DNA of 11,497 nt from Acidimicrobiaceae bacterium (GTDB lineage: Bacteria; Actinomycetota; Acidimicrobiia; Acidimicrobiales; Palsa-688), in the NCBI GenBank assembly GCA_003158835.1, contig PMLI01000377.1, positions 1-11,497 on the forward strand, in the 5' to 3' direction. The first letter of the stretch is position 1. Each line of letters begins with the position of its first letter. Positions 6,336-11,497 of the stretch are shown piece by piece. The translations under genes were made by a program, and so were the position numbers. The notes beneath the pieces were generated by a model. The model was not told where the DNA came from, made no database searches, and saw only the letters and a program-made list of their open reading frames with translations.

Positions 6336-6497
6336 TCAGGCGATCTTCTTGCCCCGGGTGCGCGGGACGGCCATGGGCTCGTGCTGGAAACAGTATTTGC
6401 CGTTGTTGTACCTCGAGAGCTTGGTGTTGCAACCGGTCTCGCGGCATACCCGGTCCTGACCGAATGCCTTGGACGGCCGTTCGCCGCCGCTCAGCAT
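6336..6497 (-). CDS. Small cysteine-rich zinc-binding protein (hypothetical)
   Basis: A 53-residue basic protein. Four metal-ligand-type residues stand out: CRETGC (Cys-x4-Cys) and, 12 residues later, CFQH (Cys-x2-His), around the motif TKLSRYNNGKYC. This looks like a single treble-clef or zinc-ribbon knuckle with a basic C-terminal tail (VPRTRGKK). I know similar short proteins in actinobacteria but no assigned function. ATG 6497 is chosen for three reasons: a strong GGAGGT lies 3 bases upstream; codons ahead of it (6533-6498) have poor third-position GC; and a SigR-type promoter at 6533-6561 would place the transcript start near 6527, excluding the longer GTG 6533 start. ATG at 6524 is the alternative. 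It is followed, 43 bases later, by the DUF2342 gene. Confidence 0.7.
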   Translation of the reverse strand: MLSGGERPSKAFGQDRVCRETGCNTKLSRYNNGKYCFQHEPMAVPRTRGKKIA

Positions 6498-6532
6498 GTG
6501 ACCTCCAAGTGATCGTTCGCTCATCTCTCCCA

Positions 6533-6561
6533 CTAACGTTTGCTAAAGACGGTTCCTTCCC
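6533..6561 (-). promoter_or_regulatory. Candidate SigR/SigH-type promoter
   Basis: On the minus strand, GGGAAG at 6561-6556 is separated by exactly 18 bases from GTTAG at 6537-6533. The published promoter type for the SigR/SigH redox sigma family is GGGAAT (or GGAAT), about 18 bases, then GTT, so this differs at one -35 base. It lies between the anti-sigma gene stop and the small zinc-protein start. Its predicted start site, about 30 bases before ATG 6497, leaves room for the GGAGGT ribosome site. Because a SigR-like factor is encoded about 400 bases upstream, the match is contextually meaningful but not proven. Confidence 0.5.
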
Positions 6562-6599
6562 GGACGCAAGGCGATCTACCCCAAAGGTCAAGGTCATAT

Positions 6600-6896
6600 T
6601 CAAGAAGGCACGTCCTCGGCCCGGAGCGCCTCGGCGACGCGCCGGCGCAGAGGGGCCGGGACCTCGTCACGGCACTTTCGTGCTACCAGCGCCTTCAGCT
6701 CGGCCTCGAAGCCGAACGCCTCGAAACAGGGCGAGCACTCCTCGAGGTGGTGGCGGATCGTCTCGCGCCGTTCGGGAGTGAGCTCTCCGTCCAGGAAGCT
6801 GTACAGGGTGGCAATGGCCTCCTGGCACGGCTCGTAAACCGGACGGCCAGGCAGCGGGGACGCCCACTCAGCGCTATGCGGTTGGTCGCGTTCCAT
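6600..6896 (-). CDS. rsrA: Zinc-binding anti-sigma factor, RsrA/RshA type (mycothiol-system anti-sigma)
   Basis: This class of protein binds SigR in the reduced, zinc-loaded state and releases it when disulfide stress oxidises its cysteines. The 98-residue protein has the ZAS motif HLEECSPC (His50-x3-Cys54-x2-Cys57), an upstream Cys24 in the position of the fourth metal ligand, FLDGELTPERRETIRHHLEEC (34-54), and ALVARKC with Cys75 matching the extra cysteine of the RsrA subgroup. The length fits RsrA. The first 20 residues are a non-conserved extension. The start is ATG at 6896-6894 with GAGAGG upstream. It lies 29 bases downstream of the sigma gene, the standard sigR-rsrA order. Cys24, His50, Cys54 and Cys57 are all present, so redox sensing is likely intact. 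Confidence 0.92.
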   Translation of the reverse strand: MERDQPHSAEWASPLPGRPVYEPCQEAIATLYSFLDGELTPERRETIRHHLEECSPCFEAFGFEAELKALVARKCRDEVPAPLRRRVAEALRAEDVPS

Positions 6897-6925
6897 AACC
6901 CTCTCGCTGGTCTTGCCTCATGCAC

Positions 6926-7504
6926 CTAGATAGGGACATCGGCCGGGGCGGACAGGCGCCGTTCCTCGGCAAACGTGTACAACGCTTTCTGGAGCGCTCT
7001 TCTTCCCCGGTGCAGGCGGCTCATGACCGTACCGATCGGCACGTGGAGGAATTCCGCGATTTCTTTGTACGTGAAGTCCTCGACGTCGGCCAAGTACACG
7101 GGCAAGCGGAACGTCTCGGGCAGCGAGTCGAGGGCGCCCTTGACATCCGACTCCGTGAACCGGTCAAGGAACAGGTCCTCGGCGCTGCGTCCCAACGAGG
7201 CCGCCTGGTTACCTCCCAGGCGGTGGTAGAGGTAAAGGTCTTCTACGTCGTCGAGCTCGGTTTCGGCCGGTCGCCGGCGCTTGGCCCGGTAGTTGTTGAT
7301 GAACGTGTTGGTGAGGATCTTGTAGAGCCACGACTTGAGATTGGTGCCTTCCTGGAACGTGCCGAAGGCTCGGTAGGCCTTCAGGTACGTCTCCTGTACC
7401 AGGTCTTCGGCGTCGGAGGGGTTGCGGGTCATACGCAGGGCGGCGCTGTACAGCGATCCCATGTAGCCCATCGCCTGCTCAGCGAAGTGCGCCCTGTCTG
7501 CCAT
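6926..7504 (-). CDS. sigR: ECF RNA polymerase sigma factor, SigR/SigH type
   Basis: A group 4 sigma factor that would direct the thiol-oxidative (disulfide) and heat stress regulon. The 192-residue protein has region 2 from about residue 10 (NPSDAEDLVQETYLKAYRAF, then GTNLKSWLYKILTNTFINNYR) and region 4 from about 120 (LDSLPETFRLPVYLADVEDFTYKEIAEFL, then VPIGTVMSRLHRGRRALQKAL). The sequence NLKSWLYKILTNTFIN and the PVYLADVEDFTYKEIAE stretch are characteristic of the SigR/SigH/ECF12 group. The start is ATG at 7504-7502. The paired RsrA-type anti-sigma gene follows directly. No GGGAAT-N18-GTT sequence is seen in the 142 bases upstream, so autoregulation through the usual nearby promoter is not evident here. 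Confidence 0.95.
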   Translation of the reverse strand: MADRAHFAEQAMGYMGSLYSAALRMTRNPSDAEDLVQETYLKAYRAFGTFQEGTNLKSWLYKILTNTFINNYRAKRRRPAETELDDVEDLYLYHRLGGNQAASLGRSAEDLFLDRFTESDVKGALDSLPETFRLPVYLADVEDFTYKEIAEFLHVPIGTVMSRLHRGRRALQKALYTFAEERRLSAPADVPI

Positions 7505-7646
7505 ATGAGCACCCTAGGACTTTCTCGGCCCGCGCCACGAGCCAATTAGGCAAGCTTCAGCTTCGACCGGCCGTATGGCTCGGGGCCCCGGGACGGGCGC
7601 CGGGCCGGGACGTCCAGGGCCTGGGGGTACCCGGGGTCGGGAGGGC
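7505..7646. other. Intergenic region between the FHA gene and sigR
   Basis: This 142-base gap separates the FHA gene stop from the sigma factor start, both on the minus strand. The half nearest the FHA gene is extremely GC-rich, with several short overlapping palindromes (GGGGCCCC, GGGTACCC) that could act as a terminator without a T tract. Nearer the sigma gene the minus strand has a doubled GAAGCT and an AT-richer GCCTAATTGG stretch where a promoter could lie. No specific promoter consensus is recognisable. Confidence 0.3.
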
Positions 7647-8825
7647 CTATAGGGCTTGCATTTCGGCGGGCTCGAAGGTGGCCGTGCGCTCCCCGAAGGC
7701 GAGCACCGTTCCTGCCCGTAGCACGTGGGCCTCCCCTGGCGATAGCCGCTGCCAGGCCTTGCTGGTTTCGTCCCAGACAAAAGTGCCGTTGGTCGAGCCC
7801 CGGTCGAGGACCACGACGTCCCAACCCGAAGGTCGAAGCTCGGCGTGGACCCGAGACATGCTGTCATTGGGGCCCGAGGGCACGAGCGGGGCCAGCTCGC
7901 CGGCCGCGATCGCCCCATCGTGAGCCACGTCCCGCCCCACCAGGGCCGCCCCGGCCAGCTGGTGCACCTCCCCGTTGTCCCAGGTGAGCCTGCCCACGGG
8001 TGGTCGGGGGCCTTCCACCTGGGGCGCGCCGGCGGCTATGGGCAGGCCGCAGGCCCGGCACACGGCCGCTCGAGGGTCGTTGAGATGCCTTCGGGGACAG
8101 CAGACACCCCGGACGAAAGGCCCGGCCTGAGCGTTCCACAGGGCGCGGCCTTGGCCCGCCGCCGTTCCGGCGCCGCTGGTGCCACCGCCGCCGCGTTCGA
8201 TCAAAGTCACGTCTTCTGCCACCTGAACCGGGGTGACGGCCGGGTCGGCGACGGTCGGGCTTTCCACCTCCGCCGGCCGCCGTGCCTCGGGCCCGGCGAC
8301 GCGGCGCGCTCCCGCTTCTTCGGTCCGAGCCGCCGCCCGGCCCGGCTCCGCCGCGGTCCGGCCCACCGATTGGTGCCGTAGCACCAATAGGAACCCGGCC
8401 GCCCTGACCACGCCCTGGCGCAGGTCCACCAATGCGTCCGTCTGCGCCCCCTGGCCCGCGTGCAACGCCTCGACCTGCGGCAACGCCTTGTTCAACCACG
8501 AGCCGACATGGTCGCCCCCGTACAGACGCTCCTTGTCGCCCGCCCGCTCGACTACCAGTTCGACGGGGCCGTGCACAACGGCGACCAGCTCGGCGCCCCG
8601 GGCCGCCACGAGGGCGAAAGGGGGCCAGGGCGCAGCTCTGGGATCGGCCAGGCGCGAGCCCACGCCACCCAGTAGCTCCATGGCCCCATCGCAAGCCAGG
8701 CAGGCCGAGATCATCTCCCTGGCCTCTTCGCCGTCTTCGGGCACGAAGACGACCGCCCCGGAGGTCCGGGCCAACCACCCTCCGGCGCAGCCTGCGGGTA
8801 GCAATCGAGCAGAAACGAGGTCCAT
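7647..8825 (-). CDS. FHA-domain protein with zinc ribbon
   Basis: A 392-residue cytosolic protein in three parts. Residues 1-160 are a mixed alpha/beta domain of unknown function with GAELVAVVHGPVELVVERAG and YGGDHVGSWLNKALPQVEAL, seen before FHA domains in other actinobacterial proteins. Residues 160-240 are a low-complexity Ala/Arg/Glu linker. Residues 240-262 form a zinc ribbon (GVCCPRRHLNDPRAAVCRACG). Residues 275-385 are a clear FHA domain with the phosphothreonine-binding GR (297-298), SRVH (324-327) and STNGTF (344-349) motifs, so it likely docks on a Ser/Thr-kinase-phosphorylated partner. No kinase or phosphatase gene is nearby. ATG 8825 is chosen because the frame further upstream runs opposite the divergent phosphodiesterase gene; GTG at 8834 is also possible. 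A type VII secretion or cell-wall signalling link is only speculation. Confidence 0.85.
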   Translation of the reverse strand: MDLVSARLLPAGCAGGWLARTSGAVVFVPEDGEEAREMISACLACDGAMELLGGVGSRLADPRAAPWPPFALVAARGAELVAVVHGPVELVVERAGDKERLYGGDHVGSWLNKALPQVEALHAGQGAQTDALVDLRQGVVRAAGFLLVLRHQSVGRTAAEPGRAAARTEEAGARRVAGPEARRPAEVESPTVADPAVTPVQVAEDVTLIERGGGGTSGAGTAAGQGRALWNAQAGPFVRGVCCPRRHLNDPRAAVCRACGLPIAAGAPQVEGPRPPVGRLTWDNGEVHQLAGAALVGRDVAHDGAIAAGELAPLVPSGPNDSMSRVHAELRPSGWDVVVLDRGSTNGTFVWDETSKAWQRLSPGEAHVLRAGTVLAFGERTATFEPAEMQAL

Positions 8826-8935
8826 GCCTGTCACCGCCAAACCGTACCCCGCCGGAGGTGCTTTCGGTGCCCGGGAGCGGCCCGCCCGAAGAGCCTGCAA
8901 CGCCACCGCCATGCTCGGGGAGCTACTTTGAGGCC

Positions 8936-9697
8936 GTGGTCCCGGTCCGAGGCTTCTTTGACTTTCCCGCCCCCCTTGCCTTCGCCCATCGCGGCGGCGC
9001 GGCAGAGGCGCCCGAGAACACATGGTCGGCCTTCGCTCATGCCGTCTCGCTCGGCTACCACTACGTCGAGACAGACATAAGGGCCACTGACGACGGTGTG
9101 GCCGTCGCCATTCACGACCCGACCATCGACAGGGTCTCGGGCCAACCGGGCACCGTCAGCGCGATGACATGGCGGCAACTCCAAGATGTCCGGCTCGGTG
9201 ACGGCCGAGAAGTCCCCCGGCTCGACGAACTGCTCGACATGTGGCCCGAACTGCACTGGAACATAGACGTGAAGAGGCGCCGAGCCATCTCACCTGTGGT
9301 TGATGCCATCAGGCGCGCCGGTGCCACCCAGAGGGTCCTCGTAGCTGCCTTCTCGGGCCGGCGGACGGCCCGGGTGCGAGCGGCTCTGGGACCGGACCTG
9401 GCCACCGGGGCGGGACGAACCACCATTGCCCGGCTGGTGGCGGCGAGAACCGTCCCGTGGTTGCCCCTGGGTACACGGCCCTCCGCCGCCCAGGTGCCCG
9501 AGCGGCGTCGTGGCTTGCCCATCCTGGGCACCGGCTTCATCTCCGCCTGCCACAGGGCGGGGATCGCAGTGCACGTTTGGACGGTGGACGAGCGGGACGC
9601 GATGGAGCGGGTGCTCGACCTCGGCGTCGACGGCATCATGACAGACCGGCCGACGCTGCTAAAAGAGGTCCTGACCGGCAGGGGCCAGTGGACCTGA
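8936..9697 (+). CDS. Glycerophosphodiester phosphodiesterase
   Basis: GDPD enzymes hydrolyse glycerophosphodiesters to glycerol-3-phosphate and an alcohol. The predicted 253-residue TIM-barrel protein has AHRGG (His18, Arg19), APENTWSAF (25-33), YVETDIRATDDG (43-54) with metal ligands Glu45 and Asp47, AIHDPTIDR (58-66) with His60, LHWNIDVK (106-113) and, near the end, VHVWTVDE and GVDGIMTDRP. No signal peptide is seen, so it is likely cytosolic, of the short actinobacterial GlpQ/UgpQ-like type. The start chosen is GTG 8936, the last start before the conserved core, with GAGG 3 bases upstream; earlier in-frame GTGs at about 8856-8868 cannot be excluded. It is divergent from the FHA gene, with 110 bases between the starts and no clear promoter elements. 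Confidence 0.93.
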   Translation: MVPVRGFFDFPAPLAFAHRGGAAEAPENTWSAFAHAVSLGYHYVETDIRATDDGVAVAIHDPTIDRVSGQPGTVSAMTWRQLQDVRLGDGREVPRLDELLDMWPELHWNIDVKRRRAISPVVDAIRRAGATQRVLVAAFSGRRTARVRAALGPDLATGAGRTTIARLVAARTVPWLPLGTRPSAAQVPERRRGLPILGTGFISACHRAGIAVHVWTVDERDAMERVLDLGVDGIMTDRPTLLKEVLTGRGQWT

Positions 9698-9714
9698 GCG
9701 AGGCGTACTGCGGA

Positions 9715-9737
9715 CGGCGCCTTTCCGCCCGGCGCCG
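9715..9737. terminator. GC-rich hairpin between convergent GDPD and infA genes
   Basis: CGGCGCC (9715-9721) and GGCGCCG (9731-9737) form a perfect 7-base-pair stem with a 9-base loop, in the 45-base gap where the plus-strand GDPD gene and minus-strand infA end. There is no T tract on either side, as is usual in high-GC actinobacteria. It could terminate transcription from both directions. Confidence 0.5.
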
Positions 9738-9742
9738 ACGCC

Positions 9743-9979
9743 CTACTTGAACCGGTAGGTGATCCGGCCGCGCTTAAGGTCGTAGGGACTGATCTCAACT
9801 TGCACCCTGTCACCGGGCAGCACACGTATCCGGTGCATGCGCATCTTGCCCGAGTTGTGAGCCAACACCTCGTGGCCGTTGTCAGTCTTGACCCGGAAGG
9901 TGGCGTTCTTCAGGGACTCGACGACGGTCCCTTCGAGCAGGATGCCCTGTTCTTTGGCATTGGTGTTGGCGTTTGACAG
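9743..9979 (-). CDS. infA: Translation initiation factor IF-1 with apparent CTG start
   Basis: IF-1 binds the 30S A site during initiation. The frame encodes GILLEGTVVESLKNATFRVK, then NGHEVLAHNSGKMRMHRIRV, LPGDRVQVEISPYDL and KRGRITYRFK, a complete S1-like OB fold with the family's normal C-terminus. No ATG, GTG or TTG exists in frame between an upstream TAA (10072-10070) and the conserved core. The ATG at 9961-9959 region is out of frame. CTG at 9979-9977 lies 8 bases after a perfect AGGAGG (9993-9988), giving a 78-residue protein (family usual about 72-73) with N-terminus (M)SNANTNAKEQG. A one-base sequencing error restoring an ATG start near 9960 is the alternative, but that ATG lacks a properly spaced ribosome site. 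The gene is not next to rpmJ-rpsM as usual. Confidence 0.9.
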   Translation of the reverse strand: MSNANTNAKEQGILLEGTVVESLKNATFRVKTDNGHEVLAHNSGKMRMHRIRVLPGDRVQVEISPYDLKRGRITYRFK

Positions 9980-9987
9980 AGTGCTTT

Positions 9988-9993
9988 CCTCCT
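9988..9993 (-). promoter_or_regulatory. Strong Shine-Dalgarno deciding the infA CTG start
   Basis: The minus strand reads AGGAGG followed by AAAGCACT and then CTG. The 8-base spacing is near optimal for the CTG and is 26 bases from the out-of-frame ATG, so this site fixes the likely start of infA. Confidence 0.7.
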
Positions 9994-10005
9994 GGTGACC
10001 CCGTA

Positions 10006-10040
10006 CGTGCCGGTGGCACGGCTGGCGCCCCGACGGGCGC
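10006..10040 (-). terminator. Two tandem hairpins between ligD and infA
   Basis: Two perfect 6-base-pair hairpins lie in the 90-base gap: GCGCCC/GGGCGC at 10025-10040 with loop CGAC, and CGTGCC/GGCACG at 10006-10020 with a 3-base loop. On the minus strand they follow the ligD TAA by about 30 bases and precede the infA ribosome site by 12 bases. They may terminate ligD transcripts, or form structure in an infA leader. Neither has a T tract. Confidence 0.4.
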
Positions 10041-10069
10041 GCGAGCCGGTGTCTTCGGTGGGCATGAGC

Positions 10070-11497
10070 TTATCGGGCCCGGCCCCCCCTGTGGCTGGGA
10101 GTGCCCGGGCCAGCCTCGCGAACGACCTCGGTACCGGCTTTGTCGGACCTGAGCCCGAGGAACCGGGGGTGCCTGAGACGCCCGTCGGGGGCCCAGGTGC
10201 TGAAAGCCACCTCGACCACCAGTTCCGGGTCGACCCAGCGGGCCGCGCCGGTCTTGTCCCCGGACCGGAACGGCGACGTGCTCCGTTCTGTCCGCACCAG
10301 CGCGCCCAGAAGCTCCGCCAGTTCCGACCGATTGAAGCCGGTGCCTACTTTGCCCGCATAGACGAGCGCACCCGCCTCCCAGCAGCCGAGCAGGAGCGCG
10401 CCGAAGCCATCCCTCGTCCCCCGGGGAGCCGTGAAGCCGCCGACGACGAAATCTTGCCGGGACCCGCATTTCAGTTTGCGCCAGTCCGGAGATCGCCCCT
10501 CCCGGTACCGCGAGCCGGAACGCTTGGCCACCAGGCCTTCCCAACCCTGCCGGCACGCGTTCTCGAGCAGCTGCCGCCCATCACCGGGGAGGGGCCGCAC
10601 CAATTTCAGGTCCTCGCCTTCGGTCACGGTCTTGTTCAGGAGTGCCTTGCGGTCCTCTATGGCCAGATGGCGCAGGTCCTGGCCCAGGAGCCAAGGTAGG
10701 TCGAAGGCCCACAACTGGACCGGGGCCTTGCCCTGTTGGAGGGCACCGAAGTCGCCGTGACCGTCGACCATCCCGACCAGTTCCCCGTCGATGACGAAAT
10801 TGTTAGCGGCGAGACGTCCCAACGCTTTGACAACCGACGGGAACCTCGAGTTGAACGAGAGCCGGTTGCGAGAAAACAACGTGATGTCGTCCCCGTTGCG
10901 GACAGCCAGGCAACGCAAACCGTCCAACTTGGGCTCGAACAGCCACTCGCCTTTCCGGCCCGCGGGCGGGCACCCGGCCGGCCCGGCCGGGCTCACGTCT
11001 CCGATTTGCGCCAGCATGGGTGGGAAGAAAGTGGCGGGCGCGACGCTTGCTCCGGTGGCGTCGGGGCCGGGCTGAGGGGCCCCCTGGCTCACCTCCTCCA
11101 AGGTACGACCGCTTTTGACCGAGCGCGGCTCTTCGGATGTGACGTCGCGCTGGCGGGCCGCTTTTTCGTCGTTGCGCTTGACCAGTGCCCAGTTGACCCC
11201 GTCAAGGCGGGTGAGGGCCCAGCCGCCTACGAGCTTGGAACCCTGCAGCCACACCGAGACATGTCCGGCGGAAACGGCGTCGGCCACCGGGACGACCTGG
11301 CCATGGCTGGTCGTCAGGTTGCGGTAGGTGCCCTCGTCCCAGACTATGACCGAACCCGGCCCATAATTTCCCCCCGGGACCGTCCCCTCGAAATCCCGGT
11401 AATCAAGTGGGTGGTCCTCGACTTTGACAGCCAGACGTTTGACGGCGGGGTCGTAAGAGGGACCTTTTGGCACGGCCCACGAGATGAGCACGCCGTT
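10070..11497 (-). CDS. ligD: ATP-dependent DNA ligase, LigD type (phosphoesterase + ligase domains), 5' end outside window
   Basis: LigD seals double-strand breaks with Ku in bacterial NHEJ. The visible 475 residues begin inside the 3'-phosphoesterase domain (LISWAVPKGPS; EDHPLDY with His29 and Tyr33 in active-site positions; FEGTVPGGNYGPGSVIVWDEGTY), ending at about residue 107. A low-complexity linker (about 110-155) follows. The ATP ligase domain has motif I EPKLDGLR (nucleotidyl lysine about 190), FVIDGELVG (about 234-242), EGLVAKR (about 320-326) and WRKLKC (about 339-344), then an OB fold (DFVVGGFTAPRGTRDGF to FLGLRSDK). The protein ends there, with no polymerase domain after the ligase. 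So it is either POL-PE-LIG as in mycobacteria, with POL beyond the right edge, or a POL-less protein. No Ku gene is in the window. Confidence 0.93.
   Translation of the reverse strand, partial: NGVLISWAVPKGPSYDPAVKRLAVKVEDHPLDYRDFEGTVPGGNYGPGSVIVWDEGTYRNLTTSHGQVVPVADAVSAGHVSVWLQGSKLVGGWALTRLDGVNWALVKRNDEKAARQRDVTSEEPRSVKSGRTLEEVSQGAPQPGPDATGASVAPATFFPPMLAQIGDVSPAGPAGCPPAGRKGEWLFEPKLDGLRCLAVRNGDDITLFSRNRLSFNSRFPSVVKALGRLAANNFVIDGELVGMVDGHGDFGALQQGKAPVQLWAFDLPWLLGQDLRHLAIEDRKALLNKTVTEGEDLKLVRPLPGDGRQLLENACRQGWEGLVAKRSGSRYREGRSPDWRKLKCGSRQDFVVGGFTAPRGTRDGFGALLLGCWEAGALVYAGKVGTGFNRSELAELLGALVRTERSTSPFRSGDKTGAARWVDPELVVEVAFSTWAPDGRLRHPRFLGLRSDKAGTEVVREAGPGTPSHRGGRAR

Noticed and set aside
8432..8935. 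N-terminal extension of the GDPD frame over about 500 bases
   Set aside because: It runs antisense to the FHA gene and encodes Arg/Pro/Ala-rich sequence without similarity; the conserved GDPD core begins right after GTG 8936.
8826..9023. Longer start of the FHA protein
   Set aside because: The extension overlaps the GDPD gene on the other strand and is low-complexity basic sequence. ATG 8825 directly precedes the first structured segment.
9882..10556. A 224-residue minus-strand ORF overlapping infA and ligD
   Set aside because: It is an out-of-frame shadow of both genes, rich in Arg/Gly/Pro, with no recognisable motif.
1..11497. CRISPR arrays, insertion sequences, tRNA or rRNA genes
   Set aside because: No repeat-spacer pattern, transposase motif, tRNA cloverleaf or rRNA sequence was seen. 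Intergenic gaps are short and all genes look native in codon use.

Overview
The window is a dense, GC-rich chromosomal segment from an actinobacterium. Evidence for this is heavy use of G/C at third codon positions, GTG starts at about half the genes, a SigR/RsrA-type redox sigma/anti-sigma pair, the actinobacterial DUF2342 zinc metallopeptidase next to tilS and hpt, a bacterial NHEJ-type DNA ligase, and an FHA/zinc-ribbon protein. The gene mix and small cysteine-rich proteins suggest a deep lineage such as Acidimicrobiia more than a classical mycobacterium or streptomycete. That placement is inference.

Layout. Positions 1-6497 are mainly one minus-strand block. Read in the direction of transcription it runs: small Zn-binding protein (6497-6336), DUF2342 metallopeptidase, tilS, hpt, folE, [a plus-strand membrane protein gene inserted here], folP, a protein-tyrosine-phosphatase-like protein with a Cys-to-Gln active site, folB and folK (runs off the left edge). 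This is the actinobacterial tilS-hpt-(ftsH)-folE-folP-folB-folK neighbourhood without ftsH, with an extra gene between folP and folB and an opposite-strand gene between folE and folP. folE, folP, folB and folK cover four steps of tetrahydrofolate synthesis. hpt is purine salvage and tilS makes the lysidine anticodon of tRNA-Ile2.

Positions 6600-7504 hold a minus-strand ECF sigma factor (SigR/SigH type) followed by its zinc-binding anti-sigma factor. A sequence matching the SigR promoter type (GGGAAG, 18-base spacer, GTT) lies directly downstream of the anti-sigma gene. It is correctly placed to drive the small Zn-binding protein gene.

Positions 7647-9697 hold a minus-strand FHA-domain protein with a zinc ribbon, and a divergent plus-strand glycerophosphodiester phosphodiesterase. 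A GC-rich hairpin then separates the latter from a convergent minus-strand infA (IF-1). infA has no ATG, GTG or TTG start in frame and appears to begin at CTG behind a strong Shine-Dalgarno sequence. Upstream of it lies the 3' part of a ligD-type gene (phosphoesterase plus ligase domains), running off the right edge.

Most of this is housekeeping. The points I judge worth a second look are the pseudophosphatase in the folate cluster, the CTG-initiated stand-alone infA, the SigR-type promoter ahead of the small Zn protein, the 16-base tandem repeat ahead of an apparently leaderless tilS, and the opposite-strand membrane protein gene splitting the folate genes.
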